Below, piece by piece: positions 34,040 to 42,376 of a DNA stretch of 56,435 nt. Where the stretch lies: assembly GCA_964400105.1 (NCBI GenBank), contig CAYNTG010000004.1, positions 1-56,435 on the forward strand, written 5' to 3'. A model generated the notes under the pieces. The model made no database searches. It saw only the letters and a program-made list of their open reading frames with translations, and was not told the origin of the DNA. The translations under genes were made by a program, and so were the position numbers. The DNA comes from CAYNTG01 sp964400105 (GTDB lineage Bacteria > UBP14 > UBA6098). Numbering within the stretch: position 1 is the stretch's first letter; each line of letters starts with the position of its first letter.

Positions 34040-34433
34040 TTTTATCTATTCCTAAATCTGTTTTCAATTTAATTTTCAAACTGTTCATTAATAAGTGTTG
34101 ACAAACCACAACTTTAACAACACTTTTTTAAATACTCTTGACTTTATCGAAAAACACGACCATTCTAAGGTTTTATCGATGGAACGGGGGCTATACCCCG
34201 CCTATTTTTATTAGAATCCGTGTAACCTATTTCCTGTTATATGATTATATTGCTAAAAATTAGCAAAAAAGAAAATAGAATTCGTGTTCTTTCGGTAACG
34301 CCTCCAAAATATATGGTCGGGCAAGTCGTGTCAAGCTGCAAATTAAGCATTTTAAAATTATTTTATAACCCATTGATTAATAAAAGGATAATATATAACC
34401 GCGACCGAAGAGCGTAAAAACAATGGAGAACAT
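34040..34433. other. dnaA leader and divergent intergenic region
   Basis: This 394-bp AT-rich region lies between divergent dnaA and the acetyltransferase gene. On the - strand the dnaA leader contains two small hairpins: TTGCTAA/TTAGCAA with loop AAA (34250-34266), and CGGGG/CCCCG with loop GCTATA (34185-34200). No clear DnaA boxes (at best 7 of 9) and no gene are seen. No convincing + strand promoter for the gene at 34434 was found. Confidence 0.5.
34306..34334 (-). promoter_or_regulatory. dnaA promoter
   Basis: On the - strand, TTGACA (complement of 34329-34334), exactly 17 bp, then TATTTT (complement of 34306-34311). It is the only strong promoter in the gap and points at dnaA, giving a long ~260-nt untranslated leader. 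Confidence 0.7.
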
Positions 34434-35225
34434 ATGAAAATAATCGACCTGAACGAAGAGAATAAGCCGCTGTTCAATGTGTGCCTCGAAGACTGGTCGG
34501 ACGAGATGAAAGAGGCCGGAAACCACAAGGAGCTGTGGTGCGCGAAGATGTGGGACAAGGGGCTACGCGTAAAGCTCGCGCTCGACGACTGCGGCGAGGT
34601 CGGCGGGATGATCCAGTATATCCCGATAGAGCACTCCGCCGCCGATGGGAAAGACCTGTATTTCATCCTGTGCGTCTGGGTTCACGGCTATAAAAAGGGC
34701 CGGGGCGATTTTCAGAAAAGTGGAATGGGCCAGGCGCTGCTCGCAGCCGCCGAGGACGACGTAAAGTCTCTCGGCGCAAAGGGGATCGCCGCGTGGGGGG
34801 TTCCCATGCCGTTCTGGATGCGGGCATCGTGGTTCAAAAAGCACGGATACGCGAAAGCGGACGGTCAGGGCTTTATGGGGCCGGTTCTCCTTTGGAAATC
34901 TTTCGACGACAACGCAATTCCGCCGAAATGGATCGAGCGAAAGAAGAAACCGGTGCTTACATCGGGCAAAGTCAATGTTACCGTCCTTGTTAACGGCTGG
35001 TGCCCCGCGATGAATCTCATTTACGAGCGCGCGAAACGGGCGGCGGCGCAATTCGGCGAAAAGGTAGAGTTCGTCGGGATCGACACATCGGACAGGGAGA
35101 CATTCCTCGAATGGGGAATTAGCGACGCGCTCTTTATCGACGGGAAGGAGATTCGCACAGGCCCGCCGCCGTCGTTCGAGAAGATATTCAAAAAGATCGA
35201 AAAACTGGTGCGGAAACTGGGATGA
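34434..35225 (+). CDS. GNAT acetyltransferase with YoaP-like domain
   Basis: A 263-aa protein with GGAGAA before the ATG. Residues ~1-160 form a GNAT fold: the acetyl-CoA region appears as VHGYKKGRGDFQKSGMGQAL (~84-103), and FKKHGYAKAD near ~140. Residues ~175-263 (VNVTVLVNGWCPAMNLIYER ... GISDALFIDGKE) resemble the thioredoxin-like YoaP C-terminal domain; a single Cys remains in WCPAM. It likely acetylates a small amine or protein N-terminus in the cytosol; substrate unknown. It stands alone, divergent from dnaA. Confidence 0.85.
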   Translation: MKIIDLNEENKPLFNVCLEDWSDEMKEAGNHKELWCAKMWDKGLRVKLALDDCGEVGGMIQYIPIEHSAADGKDLYFILCVWVHGYKKGRGDFQKSGMGQALLAAAEDDVKSLGAKGIAAWGVPMPFWMRASWFKKHGYAKADGQGFMGPVLLWKSFDDNAIPPKWIERKKKPVLTSGKVNVTVLVNGWCPAMNLIYERAKRAAAQFGEKVEFVGIDTSDRETFLEWGISDALFIDGKEIRTGPPPSFEKIFKKIEKLVRKLG

Positions 35226-35593
35226 AGCGAAAATAAAGATTAGCAGGTCGAGCGTCTCGCTCGACTGCACGGCGAGACTATGCGGCTATTAATAGTATGT
35301 TGCCTCATCATTGTTTGGTGGCGGGACGCCGTATCTCTCAGGATAAGACGCACGGTAGAAGATCGCGAATATTTATATTTGCAGCGAGGCGCTCCATCTA
35401 TTATATTAGATTACTCGGCGATACGTCGCGACTGTTAAATATGACTGTCGTTACGAGTGCTTGAATCCGTCTTGGGAGTCCGAAGAACAACGCGGTGATC
35501 TCCTCGATAAACGGAAAGATTGCTTCGTCAGGATTCGCCTTCCCCGCAATGACGGCGAGGAATAAATATAAACCACGCGCAGGAGGATTGAAG
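35226..35593. other. Intergenic region with hairpin and repeat
   Basis: This 368-bp gap has no gene. A perfect 8-bp hairpin GTCGAGCG/CGCTCGAC (35247-35265, loop TCT) follows the acetyltransferase gene without a T-tract. At 35518-35558 a copy of the GATTGCTTCGTC...CGCAATGACGG palindromic repeat appears, in reverse orientation to 47298-47330. AGGAGG at 35581 is the ribosome site of the next gene. Confidence 0.5.
35518..35558. repeat. CATTGCGAG/CGAAGCAATC-type palindromic repeat
   Basis: AGATTGCTTCGTC and CCCGCAATGACGGCG match, in reverse, the interior of the long inverted-repeat element at 47244-47440 (TGTCATTGCGAG...CGAAGCAATCT). This sequence type is widespread in uncultured bacteria as short interspersed palindromes. 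Confidence 0.5.
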
Positions 35594-36973
35594 ATGAGAT
35601 ACGCTCTAATAATTTTCTTTTTCGCCCTAGCGGCGCTCGCCGGGCCGATGGATATCTATGTCGATTGCGAGGCGGAGAACAAGCTCGACCTCGTGTTCGT
35701 CATAGATTCGAGCGGGAGCATGGGATCGATAATTGCGAGTATCAGAGATATTACGGCGAGACTCGACAGCATACTTTCGGAATGCGACGTCCACTGGGGA
35801 ATCGTAACATTCGTCGATTCGGTCAGAGGTGATCACGATTTCGACACGACAACTCCGGGCATAGACCTAACCGACGATTATTATAGTTTTCGGGACGACC
35901 TTCCATGGGGTTTGACTTCAGGCGACACCCCCAATGAGTGTCTCGATGCCCTTTGGGTTACGGCGCATTGCATCAATTGGCGTCCCGATGCACTGCATAT
36001 CGCTTTTCTATTCACTGGTAGCGTTTTTTGCGAAATAGGCGATCACTGCGCCCAATGCCACGGCAATCTCACGAAAGAGGAGTGCCTCGACACGTTGATG
36101 AACCATGATATTATCCTGTATCCTATCGTCCGCTATCCGCTTGCTTGGGCAACTTGCGTTCCGCCGCCGCCATATCACATGGATTTCTGGCGGCTTGTGG
36201 CCGATACAACGGGTGGAAGATTCTGGAATCTTCTAAGCTTCTGGCAGGACAGCCTGCTCTATTGGGCGGATTCGATGAATTCTCTCGTCTCGGAAAGCGT
36301 TTATGTTGCCAATAACCTTTCCTCGACGGTCTCCGCCGAGATCAGATTAGAATCCATTTGCGGCGTCGAGCTTTTCGATACATTGATCGATATCGGCACT
36401 ATCGCCGCCGGAGATTCGGCTTCGGCAGGATTCCGCTTCGCTATCGACGACACCGTCGCAAAACCGGCGTTCCACGTTATCGGAGATTTCAATAGCGGGG
36501 CTTATTCCGAAACGCTTCTGGTAACACTCGATACCTGCGGTTGCCACGAGGCGATAATCGAGCTTGTGCCAGGCTGGAATCTCGTCTCGGTTCCATCGGA
36601 TCAGGTTGTGCCGCTTTCGTATTTCGAGAGCGCGCTCGGCGACGCTTATCTTTATAGCCCCGTTCTCGGAATCTATGGCGACGCAAGCGTTCTTGCTCCG
36701 GGATTCGGCTATTGGATTCTCAGCGGCGAAAACTCGCGCGTGATGTTCGGCGGCGTGCCGATAGATGGCGAGGATATTCCGACATTCACCGGCTGGAATG
36801 CCCTTGGCGGAGGAAGCCTGCCGTTTTTACCGCCGGAGGGTTTGACTGGCGGTTCCGCCCTTTGGCCGATGTTCGAGTATAACGGCATCGATTACGATCC
36901 GGCGGATGTAATCGAGGTCGGCAAAGGCTATTGGCTCCTCGGCACCTCGCCGGGAAACTGGGAAGCACCGTGA
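35594..36973 (+). CDS. Exported von Willebrand factor A-domain protein
   Basis: A 459-aa protein. The ATG at 35594 has AGGAGG upstream and opens a signal peptide (RYALIIFFFALAALAGP), so it is preferred over the longer frame. The vWA domain at ~31-240 has the MIDAS DSSGSM (D38, S40, S42) and a later Thr in SGDTPNE, but LLFTGS replaces the usual TDG strand, so metal binding may be altered. Several Cys pairs suggest an oxidising location. Residues ~350-459 hold two GWNLVSVP-like beta units (PGWNLVSVPSD, TGWNALGGGS, GYWILSG/GYWLLGT). It ends without a PNPFN sorting domain. A surface or periplasmic binding role is inferred. Confidence 0.8.
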   Translation: MRYALIIFFFALAALAGPMDIYVDCEAENKLDLVFVIDSSGSMGSIIASIRDITARLDSILSECDVHWGIVTFVDSVRGDHDFDTTTPGIDLTDDYYSFRDDLPWGLTSGDTPNECLDALWVTAHCINWRPDALHIAFLFTGSVFCEIGDHCAQCHGNLTKEECLDTLMNHDIILYPIVRYPLAWATCVPPPPYHMDFWRLVADTTGGRFWNLLSFWQDSLLYWADSMNSLVSESVYVANNLSSTVSAEIRLESICGVELFDTLIDIGTIAAGDSASAGFRFAIDDTVAKPAFHVIGDFNSGAYSETLLVTLDTCGCHEAIIELVPGWNLVSVPSDQVVPLSYFESALGDAYLYSPVLGIYGDASVLAPGFGYWILSGENSRVMFGGVPIDGEDIPTFTGWNALGGGSLPFLPPEGLTGGSALWPMFEYNGIDYDPADVIEVGKGYWLLGTSPGNWEAP

Positions 36974-37120
36974 AAATCCCCCGGCAAGACGCCGGAACGA
37001 TTATACAGAAAAAAAGTATGGTTCCTGTGCAAAAAGGAAAGTCGGGAAGGTCATCGAGCGCCTCATCTGTTCGCAAGACCGCCGCGCAGCGGTTGAACAA
37101 TTTCCGCCGGAATTAAAAAA

Positions 37121-37149
37121 CTTGACTTAAAAATCATTTTTCGTAATTT
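37121..37149 (+). promoter_or_regulatory. Promoter of secreted-protein gene
   Basis: TTGACT (37121-37126), exactly 17 bp, TAATTT (37144-37149). It lies just before the ATG at 37172. Confidence 0.55.
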
Positions 37150-37171
37150 ATCATATGAAAGAGAGGTTTCA

Positions 37172-38569
37172 ATGGGAAATTTACGCCATATAATAATGGT
37201 AACGGCGATCTTCGCAATCCTTGTGGGATCGGCATTAGCGGTTAATCGAAGCATATATATCTGGGATGCCGCATCTCCGGGAGCGGAGTTCCAACACCCC
37301 GATTCGACATCGACACATTTAGTCCGTCCGCGCGACGGATGGATCGAGGCGCTCGAAACGATTCAAGCGGACGAGGGTCGAGAGGACTATGCGATGGGCG
37401 ATACGATCATATTCTCATACGGGACCTCCTGGCCATCCGATCTTAATCCGTTCAGCGTAGTGATTATCTCGATGGGGTGGAACGACGGCACCGGCCCGGA
37501 CGATATCGATGCCACAAAACAGGCGCAGATAATGACCTTCCTCGATTCAACCGGACGAATTCCAGGAAACCAGAAAGCCGTTATTTTGGAGGGGAACGAT
37601 TTCGCCAACCTTTACTGCGACACTTCGAGTTCGCATTACACATATGCCGGCAGCTTTGCGGATTATGCCGGAGCGCTTCTCCTCGTCGATGACGGCGGCG
37701 CACCGGATGTTTTATTCGGCGAAGACAGCTCTTTCGCCGAAGGGTTGTCATTCCATTATGCCCCAACGCCCGGTGCGACCACGAGTGTCGATGACATCGT
37801 TCTGAACGATGCATTATGGGACAATCATCATCTGCGTTATGTATTCAACGCTTCGCGTAAATGCCCGGCGCGTGGGATTCAGCGGCGCAGCTATTCCCCC
37901 GGCGCGGTTATAACGTTGCCGTTTCAATTGGGAAATATCCCGCATGGCGTCAATACCAAGGAGCAGCTCGTCGCGAGAGCACTTGATTTTTGCGTCATGC
38001 CGCTGCCGGAGATCGTTACGGGCCTTTCGGGAGAGACCCTCTATGTCGATTCGCTGTTTTCGCTGGAATTCCAAAGCTACGACAACCGTTGCGTTGTCAA
38101 GACTGTAATCGATTATTCCACCGATTGCGGTGCGAGCTGGTGTTTTCTTCACGAGGTAACATATCCGGAATTTCATGAAACTCTCGATTTCGATATTCCG
38201 AATCATCCCGGCACTGAGTGTTATTTACGCGCTACGAGCCACGATTCCGTGTTCAATTTCACATCGGACACCTCGGCGCAATTCACGATTTTCGACCCGA
38301 CGGCTGTTGGCGAGCATCCATCCAAACCATATGGCGCTGCGCTCTCGGCTTTCCCGAATCCCTTCAATTCCGAGGTGACATTCAGGGCCACCATCGACGA
38401 ACCGGCGGAGATACAGATTTACAGCATTTATGGTTCGCGCATGGCCGGATTCGATGTCGAGCCGCCGAACGATATTGTCCGATGGGATGCAACCGGCAAA
38501 CCTTCCGGGATTTACCTCGCGCGGATATCCGGCACGACCGAGCGAATAAAGCTGGTTTATCTCCGTTAG
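37172..38569 (+). CDS. Secreted protein with C-terminal sorting domain
   Basis: A 465-aa protein. GAAAGAGAGG precedes the ATG; signal peptide at 1-24 (HIIMVTAIFAILVGSALA). Residues ~25-270 (SIYIWDAASPGAEFQHPDST, NQKAVILEGNDFANLYCD) have the look of a GATase/Rossmann-type module seen also in the giant proteins at the left of the window. A beta domain follows with paired Cys (CVVKTVIDYSTDCGASWC). The last ~85 residues (SAFPNPFNSEVTFR ... ERIKLVYLR) are a PNPFN sorting domain. Cell-surface or extracellular; function unknown. Confidence 0.8.
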   Translation: MGNLRHIIMVTAIFAILVGSALAVNRSIYIWDAASPGAEFQHPDSTSTHLVRPRDGWIEALETIQADEGREDYAMGDTIIFSYGTSWPSDLNPFSVVIISMGWNDGTGPDDIDATKQAQIMTFLDSTGRIPGNQKAVILEGNDFANLYCDTSSSHYTYAGSFADYAGALLLVDDGGAPDVLFGEDSSFAEGLSFHYAPTPGATTSVDDIVLNDALWDNHHLRYVFNASRKCPARGIQRRSYSPGAVITLPFQLGNIPHGVNTKEQLVARALDFCVMPLPEIVTGLSGETLYVDSLFSLEFQSYDNRCVVKTVIDYSTDCGASWCFLHEVTYPEFHETLDFDIPNHPGTECYLRATSHDSVFNFTSDTSAQFTIFDPTAVGEHPSKPYGAALSAFPNPFNSEVTFRATIDEPAEIQIYSIYGSRMAGFDVEPPNDIVRWDATGKPSGIYLARISGTTERIKLVYLR

Positions 38570-38591
38570 AAAGGCTTGGCAGGCAGCATTT

Positions 38592-38619
38592 AAAGGCGGG
38601 TTTCGACCCGCCTTTTTTT
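38592..38619. terminator. Bidirectional terminator
   Basis: AAAGGCGGGT / ACCCGCCTTT, a perfect 10-bp stem with loop TTCG, followed on + by a run of seven T. The gpsA gene on the - strand stops inside this T-run, so the hairpin can end both convergent transcripts; on the - strand only a TTTA tail follows. Confidence 0.85.
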
Positions 38620-39616
38620 ATTTTGGGAATTCCGTTTTGATCGGGCGAGTCATGAGTTCACTTGCGGCTTCTTCTGGTGAAATTTTCCCATCGATAATCC
38701 TCGCGACTTGCTCCATGATCGGCATCTCGACGCCTTCGCGGGAAGCGAGTTCGAGCGTTGCGGTGGCAGTATAAACCCCTTCGGCGACCCAGGACACATT
38801 CGACAGAATCTCCGACGCCTTATTTCCTTCGGCGATCATTTTTCCGAGTGTATAATTGCGTGATGCCCCGCTGGTGCATGTCAGGACGATATCGCCGAGG
38901 CCGCCGATCCCGAATGTAGTTTTCGGTTCGGCTCCGAGCGATGTCGCAAGGCGGTGAATCTCTGCGAGGCCCCGAACGATAAGCGCGGCTCTGGCATTTT
39001 CGCCGAGACCGATGCCGTCGGAGAATCCCGCCGCGATAGCAAGGACGTTTTTGAGTGCCGCGCTAAGCTCGACGCCGAGCCTATCTTCGCTGCGATATAC
39101 GCGCATGTTTTCCGAAGAGATCGCTCGCTGCACGGTCTCCGCCGACGAGATTTCGCCCGCCGCCACGAGCACTGTCGGTTTTCCTTTCGCGACTTCTGTG
39201 GCGAACGACGGCCCGGAAAGCACGACTGTTTCCGCCTTTTTGACGGATTCCTCGATAATCCTCGATGGCAGGCGACCGGTCGATTGCTCGATCCCTTTCG
39301 AGAGGCTCACGAAAATTGCGCCATCGATAGAATCTACCGGTATTTTCGAAGCGACGGATGCGAGGTGTTGCACCGGCACCGCGAAGAAGATGATATCGGC
39401 GCTATCCACGGCGTAGCGCAGGTCCGTCGTCGGCTCGATCCCGCCGGGGATTTCGATTCCCGGAAGGAATACGCGGTTTTCGCCGCCCCGGATATCGGCG
39501 GCGGTTTCCGGCTCGCGGCACCAGATTTTGACATTTAGCCCGCACCGCGCCAGATGTATGGAAAACGCCGTGCCCCAAGCTCCGGCTCCGATTACGGCGG
39601 TTTTTTCAACGATCAT
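38618..39616 (-). CDS. gpsA: Glycerol-3-phosphate dehydrogenase (NAD(P)+)
   Basis: A 332-aa cytosolic enzyme that reduces dihydroxyacetone phosphate to sn-glycerol-3-phosphate for phospholipid synthesis. NAD-binding AVIGAGAWGTAFSIHLARCG at ~8-27; FFAVPVQHLASV; ISLSKGIEQ-like VSLSKGIEQST; VLSGPSFATEVAKGKPT at ~136-152; the catalytic Lys region AALKNVLAIAAGFSDGIGLG; GIGGLGDIVLTCTSGASRN; and EGVYTATATLELA. AAGGAAAAA precedes the ATG, which overlaps the upstream gene by 11 bp. Confidence 0.96.
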   Translation of the reverse strand: MIVEKTAVIGAGAWGTAFSIHLARCGLNVKIWCREPETAADIRGGENRVFLPGIEIPGGIEPTTDLRYAVDSADIIFFAVPVQHLASVASKIPVDSIDGAIFVSLSKGIEQSTGRLPSRIIEESVKKAETVVLSGPSFATEVAKGKPTVLVAAGEISSAETVQRAISSENMRVYRSEDRLGVELSAALKNVLAIAAGFSDGIGLGENARAALIVRGLAEIHRLATSLGAEPKTTFGIGGLGDIVLTCTSGASRNYTLGKMIAEGNKASEILSNVSWVAEGVYTATATLELASREGVEMPIMEQVARIIDGKISPEEAASELMTRPIKTEFPK

Positions 39617-40619
39617 TTTTTCCTTTTTCGATAGCCATTCGGCGGATGTCCTCCGTCTTCTCGATCTCGCCGGAAAATTTCTCGCCGACCCAGTGTGGGA
39701 GATCTCTTTCGAGGATCATATCGGCGTGATAAATCACTCTTTCCCAGTTTTTAAGATTTTTGGCCGCGATTGCTGCGTAATGGTGCATCTCCACGAAATT
39801 CGCCGACTGCTTCGTTCCGAGTGTGTCGAGGAGATCGCACAGTCTTTCCGCCGCGACGAAATATTCCTCCAAATCCCCATCCTTCTCGGTGATAGCGATG
39901 TCATACCAGAAGGGAAGTATGCTCGAAGGATACCTTTCCGCCACGACGTCGCGCGCCGTGCGGGCCGAATCGATCATGCCTGCTTCGAGAAAAACATAAA
40001 CCATCGCGTGAAGAGCGGCATCGCGGGAATAGATCGAATTGTCGCGTGCATCCCGAAGGAAATCGAGACCCTCGTCGCGGTTGTCCGGGACCAATGGCAG
40101 ATAGACCAAAAAGCCGATGCTCGAACTCACCCAGAAATAGTAGCCTCCAGCGCCCAATGCAGCATCGGCGCGGGTTTGCGGCTTTGTCATGGAGATTTTT
40201 AAAAAAGCGAGGGCATCGCGCGCTGAGCTATAAGCCGAAAGATAGCTTCCCTCCTGGGCCTCGCCTATTGCCTTGTATCCCAGTGAAGAGCCGATAATCC
40301 AGTCGTTCCAAGGGTCGGTGGAATCTTCGAGGGCGAGCGCGATGGCCGAATCCAGAATCGCATTCATCCTTTCGACCTCGCGGTAGTCCTCGCGGTTGCT
40401 CATATTATCGTGAAGGTTCGACCCTTTCAGGAAAAGTGGCGCCGGATCGTTCGGGTATGCCGTTCTCAGCGAATCTATTATCGAATCGGCTTCGTCGTAG
40501 CGGTTTTCGAAGCGCATTTCGATGGTCTTCTGTATAATCGGTCGAACAGATGCGTCGGACAGGATTCCGCCATAAGCCGCCGCCGTCAAAAGAAATATCG
40601 AGATCAGTGAGCGAGCCAT
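39606..40619 (-). CDS. Exported TPR-like helical repeat protein
   Basis: A 337-aa protein. AAGGA lies before the ATG. Signal peptide at 1-17 (ARSLISIFLLTAAAYG). The remainder is helical with TPR-like spacing: RYDEADSIIDSLRTAYPNDPAPLFLKGS, SAYSSARDALAFLKIS, ALHAMVYVFLEAGMIDSARTARDVVAERYPS. Expected in the periplasm. It overlaps both neighbours (upstream transglutaminase-like gene by 16 bp, gpsA by 11 bp), so the three form one operon. A role in envelope assembly is possible but unproven. Confidence 0.78.
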   Translation of the reverse strand: MARSLISIFLLTAAAYGGILSDASVRPIIQKTIEMRFENRYDEADSIIDSLRTAYPNDPAPLFLKGSNLHDNMSNREDYREVERMNAILDSAIALALEDSTDPWNDWIIGSSLGYKAIGEAQEGSYLSAYSSARDALAFLKISMTKPQTRADAALGAGGYYFWVSSSIGFLVYLPLVPDNRDEGLDFLRDARDNSIYSRDAALHAMVYVFLEAGMIDSARTARDVVAERYPSSILPFWYDIAITEKDGDLEEYFVAAERLCDLLDTLGTKQSANFVEMHHYAAIAAKNLKNWERVIYHADMILERDLPHWVGEKFSGEIEKTEDIRRMAIEKGKNDR

Positions 40620-42193
40620 AGGTCGATCCTTGTCTTCAAAATGTTATCGATATTGGTATTATATCCTTCAGAGAGGATTTCGTAAGCGGCGCTTTCGCCA
40701 TCACAGAATATTATCAGCGGCAGCTTTTCGGCTTCGAGCTTGGCGAGGTCGGGCGAACCGGTTATCGATAGGGCGAGCGTGCCGTCTGCGTCGATCAGGG
40801 TTCTCCGCTCCGTCTCGAAGCTGGGTTCCACGGTTTGTGAAGATCGAACCCATAAATCCACGAAGCGGATCGAGTCGCCGTAACTGCTTGCGATGTCGTC
40901 GATTGCGGTGCGCGCTCGAATCGACGGTTCGCTTTCCGAATCGAAAAAGAATAGCACGATCGGTTTTCTCCCCTCTAACTGATTGTGGCTGAAAGGATTG
41001 CCGGAAAGGTCGTTAAGCGTGAATATCGGGAATCGTCCGGCCTCGGTGCCCAAAACCTCGATATATTGCGGCGCATCGACGGCGACCTCGACCGATGCCG
41101 TGTCGTCCTCATGGATCTCTACCGACATGGTTTGTACCCATACGCTTCCGGTGCGGTCGCGCATGCCGCATTGGAGGACGTAATCGCCGGTGCCCAACTC
41201 GACCTCGAAATCACCGGATGAATCGGCTTCGGCTCCCACCTCATCGAGCGGCCAGAACGCGCCATTTCCAAAAACGCATACCGAGAAATGCTCCCAACCG
41301 TCCGCGGGTTTTCCGCCACGACTGAAATGGGCGTTCAAATATCCGGTTTTCGTGTAGCTCGAAGTAACAAATTCCATATCGAAGCCGCCGATCACGGTGA
41401 CGATCGTGACGTTGCCGGGGTGCTCGTCCTCCGGATAGCCGAAATCTGCGAATCGATCGGGGGCATCTGGATAAAGCGGCGCCCATTCGCCTGAATTGGC
41501 ATCGAAAATCTCGACCCAGCTCATTCCTCCACCCTCGCCGCGGATCGTGCGGATTATCGCGTTGCGCGACGGGATACCGAGCGATTTGAGTATGGCGGTC
41601 ATCATGGCGGATATTTCCGATCGAGAACCCTTGCGGCGTTTGAATGTCATATCCGGGGATTGCATCCCGCCGAAGAAATCGTTTCCGGCGGTATCGATAT
41701 TTTCCGCAACCCATCGATTCACGATCTTTGCGGCCTCGCGAGGATCGCCGGTTCCGAACGCCCTTTCGGAAAATTCATCGTAGAACAACCTCCGCCAGGA
41801 CGTAACCGATTCGTAGCTAAGCCGATATGCGAGGATATACGGCCAGAACATCTCTTCCGGTATCGGCCATTGGGCCTCGTCCTTTGCGCGGAACGAGTAT
41901 TCGAGATGCTCGGTGAGTATGTCGTTTGTGGCGAGAAGTCGGTCGAGGTGCGGCATCGTATTCACCAGCCAGATCGCATCGAGAAGGCGCTCGCCGTCGT
42001 TCGACGATACAAAATCGGCCAGCTCGCGCCAGTTCCCGAGCGCATCGGAATACGCCTCGAAAAGCGATTCTCGAAGCGAATCCGGCGCGATCTTCGCGGA
42101 CTCCGTCGCCGCTATACTGTCGAAATCCTCCGGCGATGTCTGCGCGAAAATAGAAATGGCTAACACGATCATCGTCAAAACCAAAAAGCGCAT
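40604..42193 (-). CDS. Exported transglutaminase-like/thioredoxin-like fusion, catalytic residues missing
   Basis: A 529-aa protein with signal peptide 1-17 (RFLVLTMIVLAISIFA). The transglutaminase-core pattern at ~150-250 is clear (FKRRKGSRSEISAMMTAIL, LGIPSRNAII, GMSWVEIFDANSGEWAPLYPD). The position of the catalytic Cys (G-x-C) is Arg191, and the His of HAWVE is Met224. A beta-sandwich follows at ~270-385 with a carboxypeptidase-regulatory look. A thioredoxin-like domain at ~390-525 (FPIFTLNDLSGNPFS, PIVLFFFDSESEPSIRART) lacks the CxxC. Both domains therefore look catalytically dead, and a binding or scaffold role is inferred. First gene of the operon with the TPR protein and gpsA. Confidence 0.75.
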   Translation of the reverse strand: MRFLVLTMIVLAISIFAQTSPEDFDSIAATESAKIAPDSLRESLFEAYSDALGNWRELADFVSSNDGERLLDAIWLVNTMPHLDRLLATNDILTEHLEYSFRAKDEAQWPIPEEMFWPYILAYRLSYESVTSWRRLFYDEFSERAFGTGDPREAAKIVNRWVAENIDTAGNDFFGGMQSPDMTFKRRKGSRSEISAMMTAILKSLGIPSRNAIIRTIRGEGGGMSWVEIFDANSGEWAPLYPDAPDRFADFGYPEDEHPGNVTIVTVIGGFDMEFVTSSYTKTGYLNAHFSRGGKPADGWEHFSVCVFGNGAFWPLDEVGAEADSSGDFEVELGTGDYVLQCGMRDRTGSVWVQTMSVEIHEDDTASVEVAVDAPQYIEVLGTEAGRFPIFTLNDLSGNPFSHNQLEGRKPIVLFFFDSESEPSIRARTAIDDIASSYGDSIRFVDLWVRSSQTVEPSFETERRTLIDADGTLALSITGSPDLAKLEAEKLPLIIFCDGESAAYEILSEGYNTNIDNILKTRIDLWLAH

Positions 42194-42315
42194 GGATATT
42201 TCCCTTAACCTTTCGTAGATTTAGATGAATATAATCTTGTGGGCGTCCATTCACAAACAAAAACAAAATATCCCGCCGTTCTTATCAGATTAATTTGCTT
42301 GGTGATAAATTTGGT

Positions 42316-42344
42316 TTGACAAACTGGAATGAGCAAGATATTTT
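42316..42344 (+). promoter_or_regulatory. lon promoter
   Basis: TTGACA (42316-42321), exactly 17 bp, TATTTT (42339-42344). The transcript would begin near 42351, after the first in-frame ATG at 42329, so translation should begin at 42377. Confidence 0.75.
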
Positions 42345-42376
42345 ATAAAAATTCAAAAATTCAAAGCTGGTCATAT

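Noticed and set aside
34099..34127. TTGACA on the + strand as promoter for the acetyltransferase gene
   Set aside because: No acceptable -10 at 16-18 bp (CACTTT or ACTTTT only), and it is over 300 bp from the gene.
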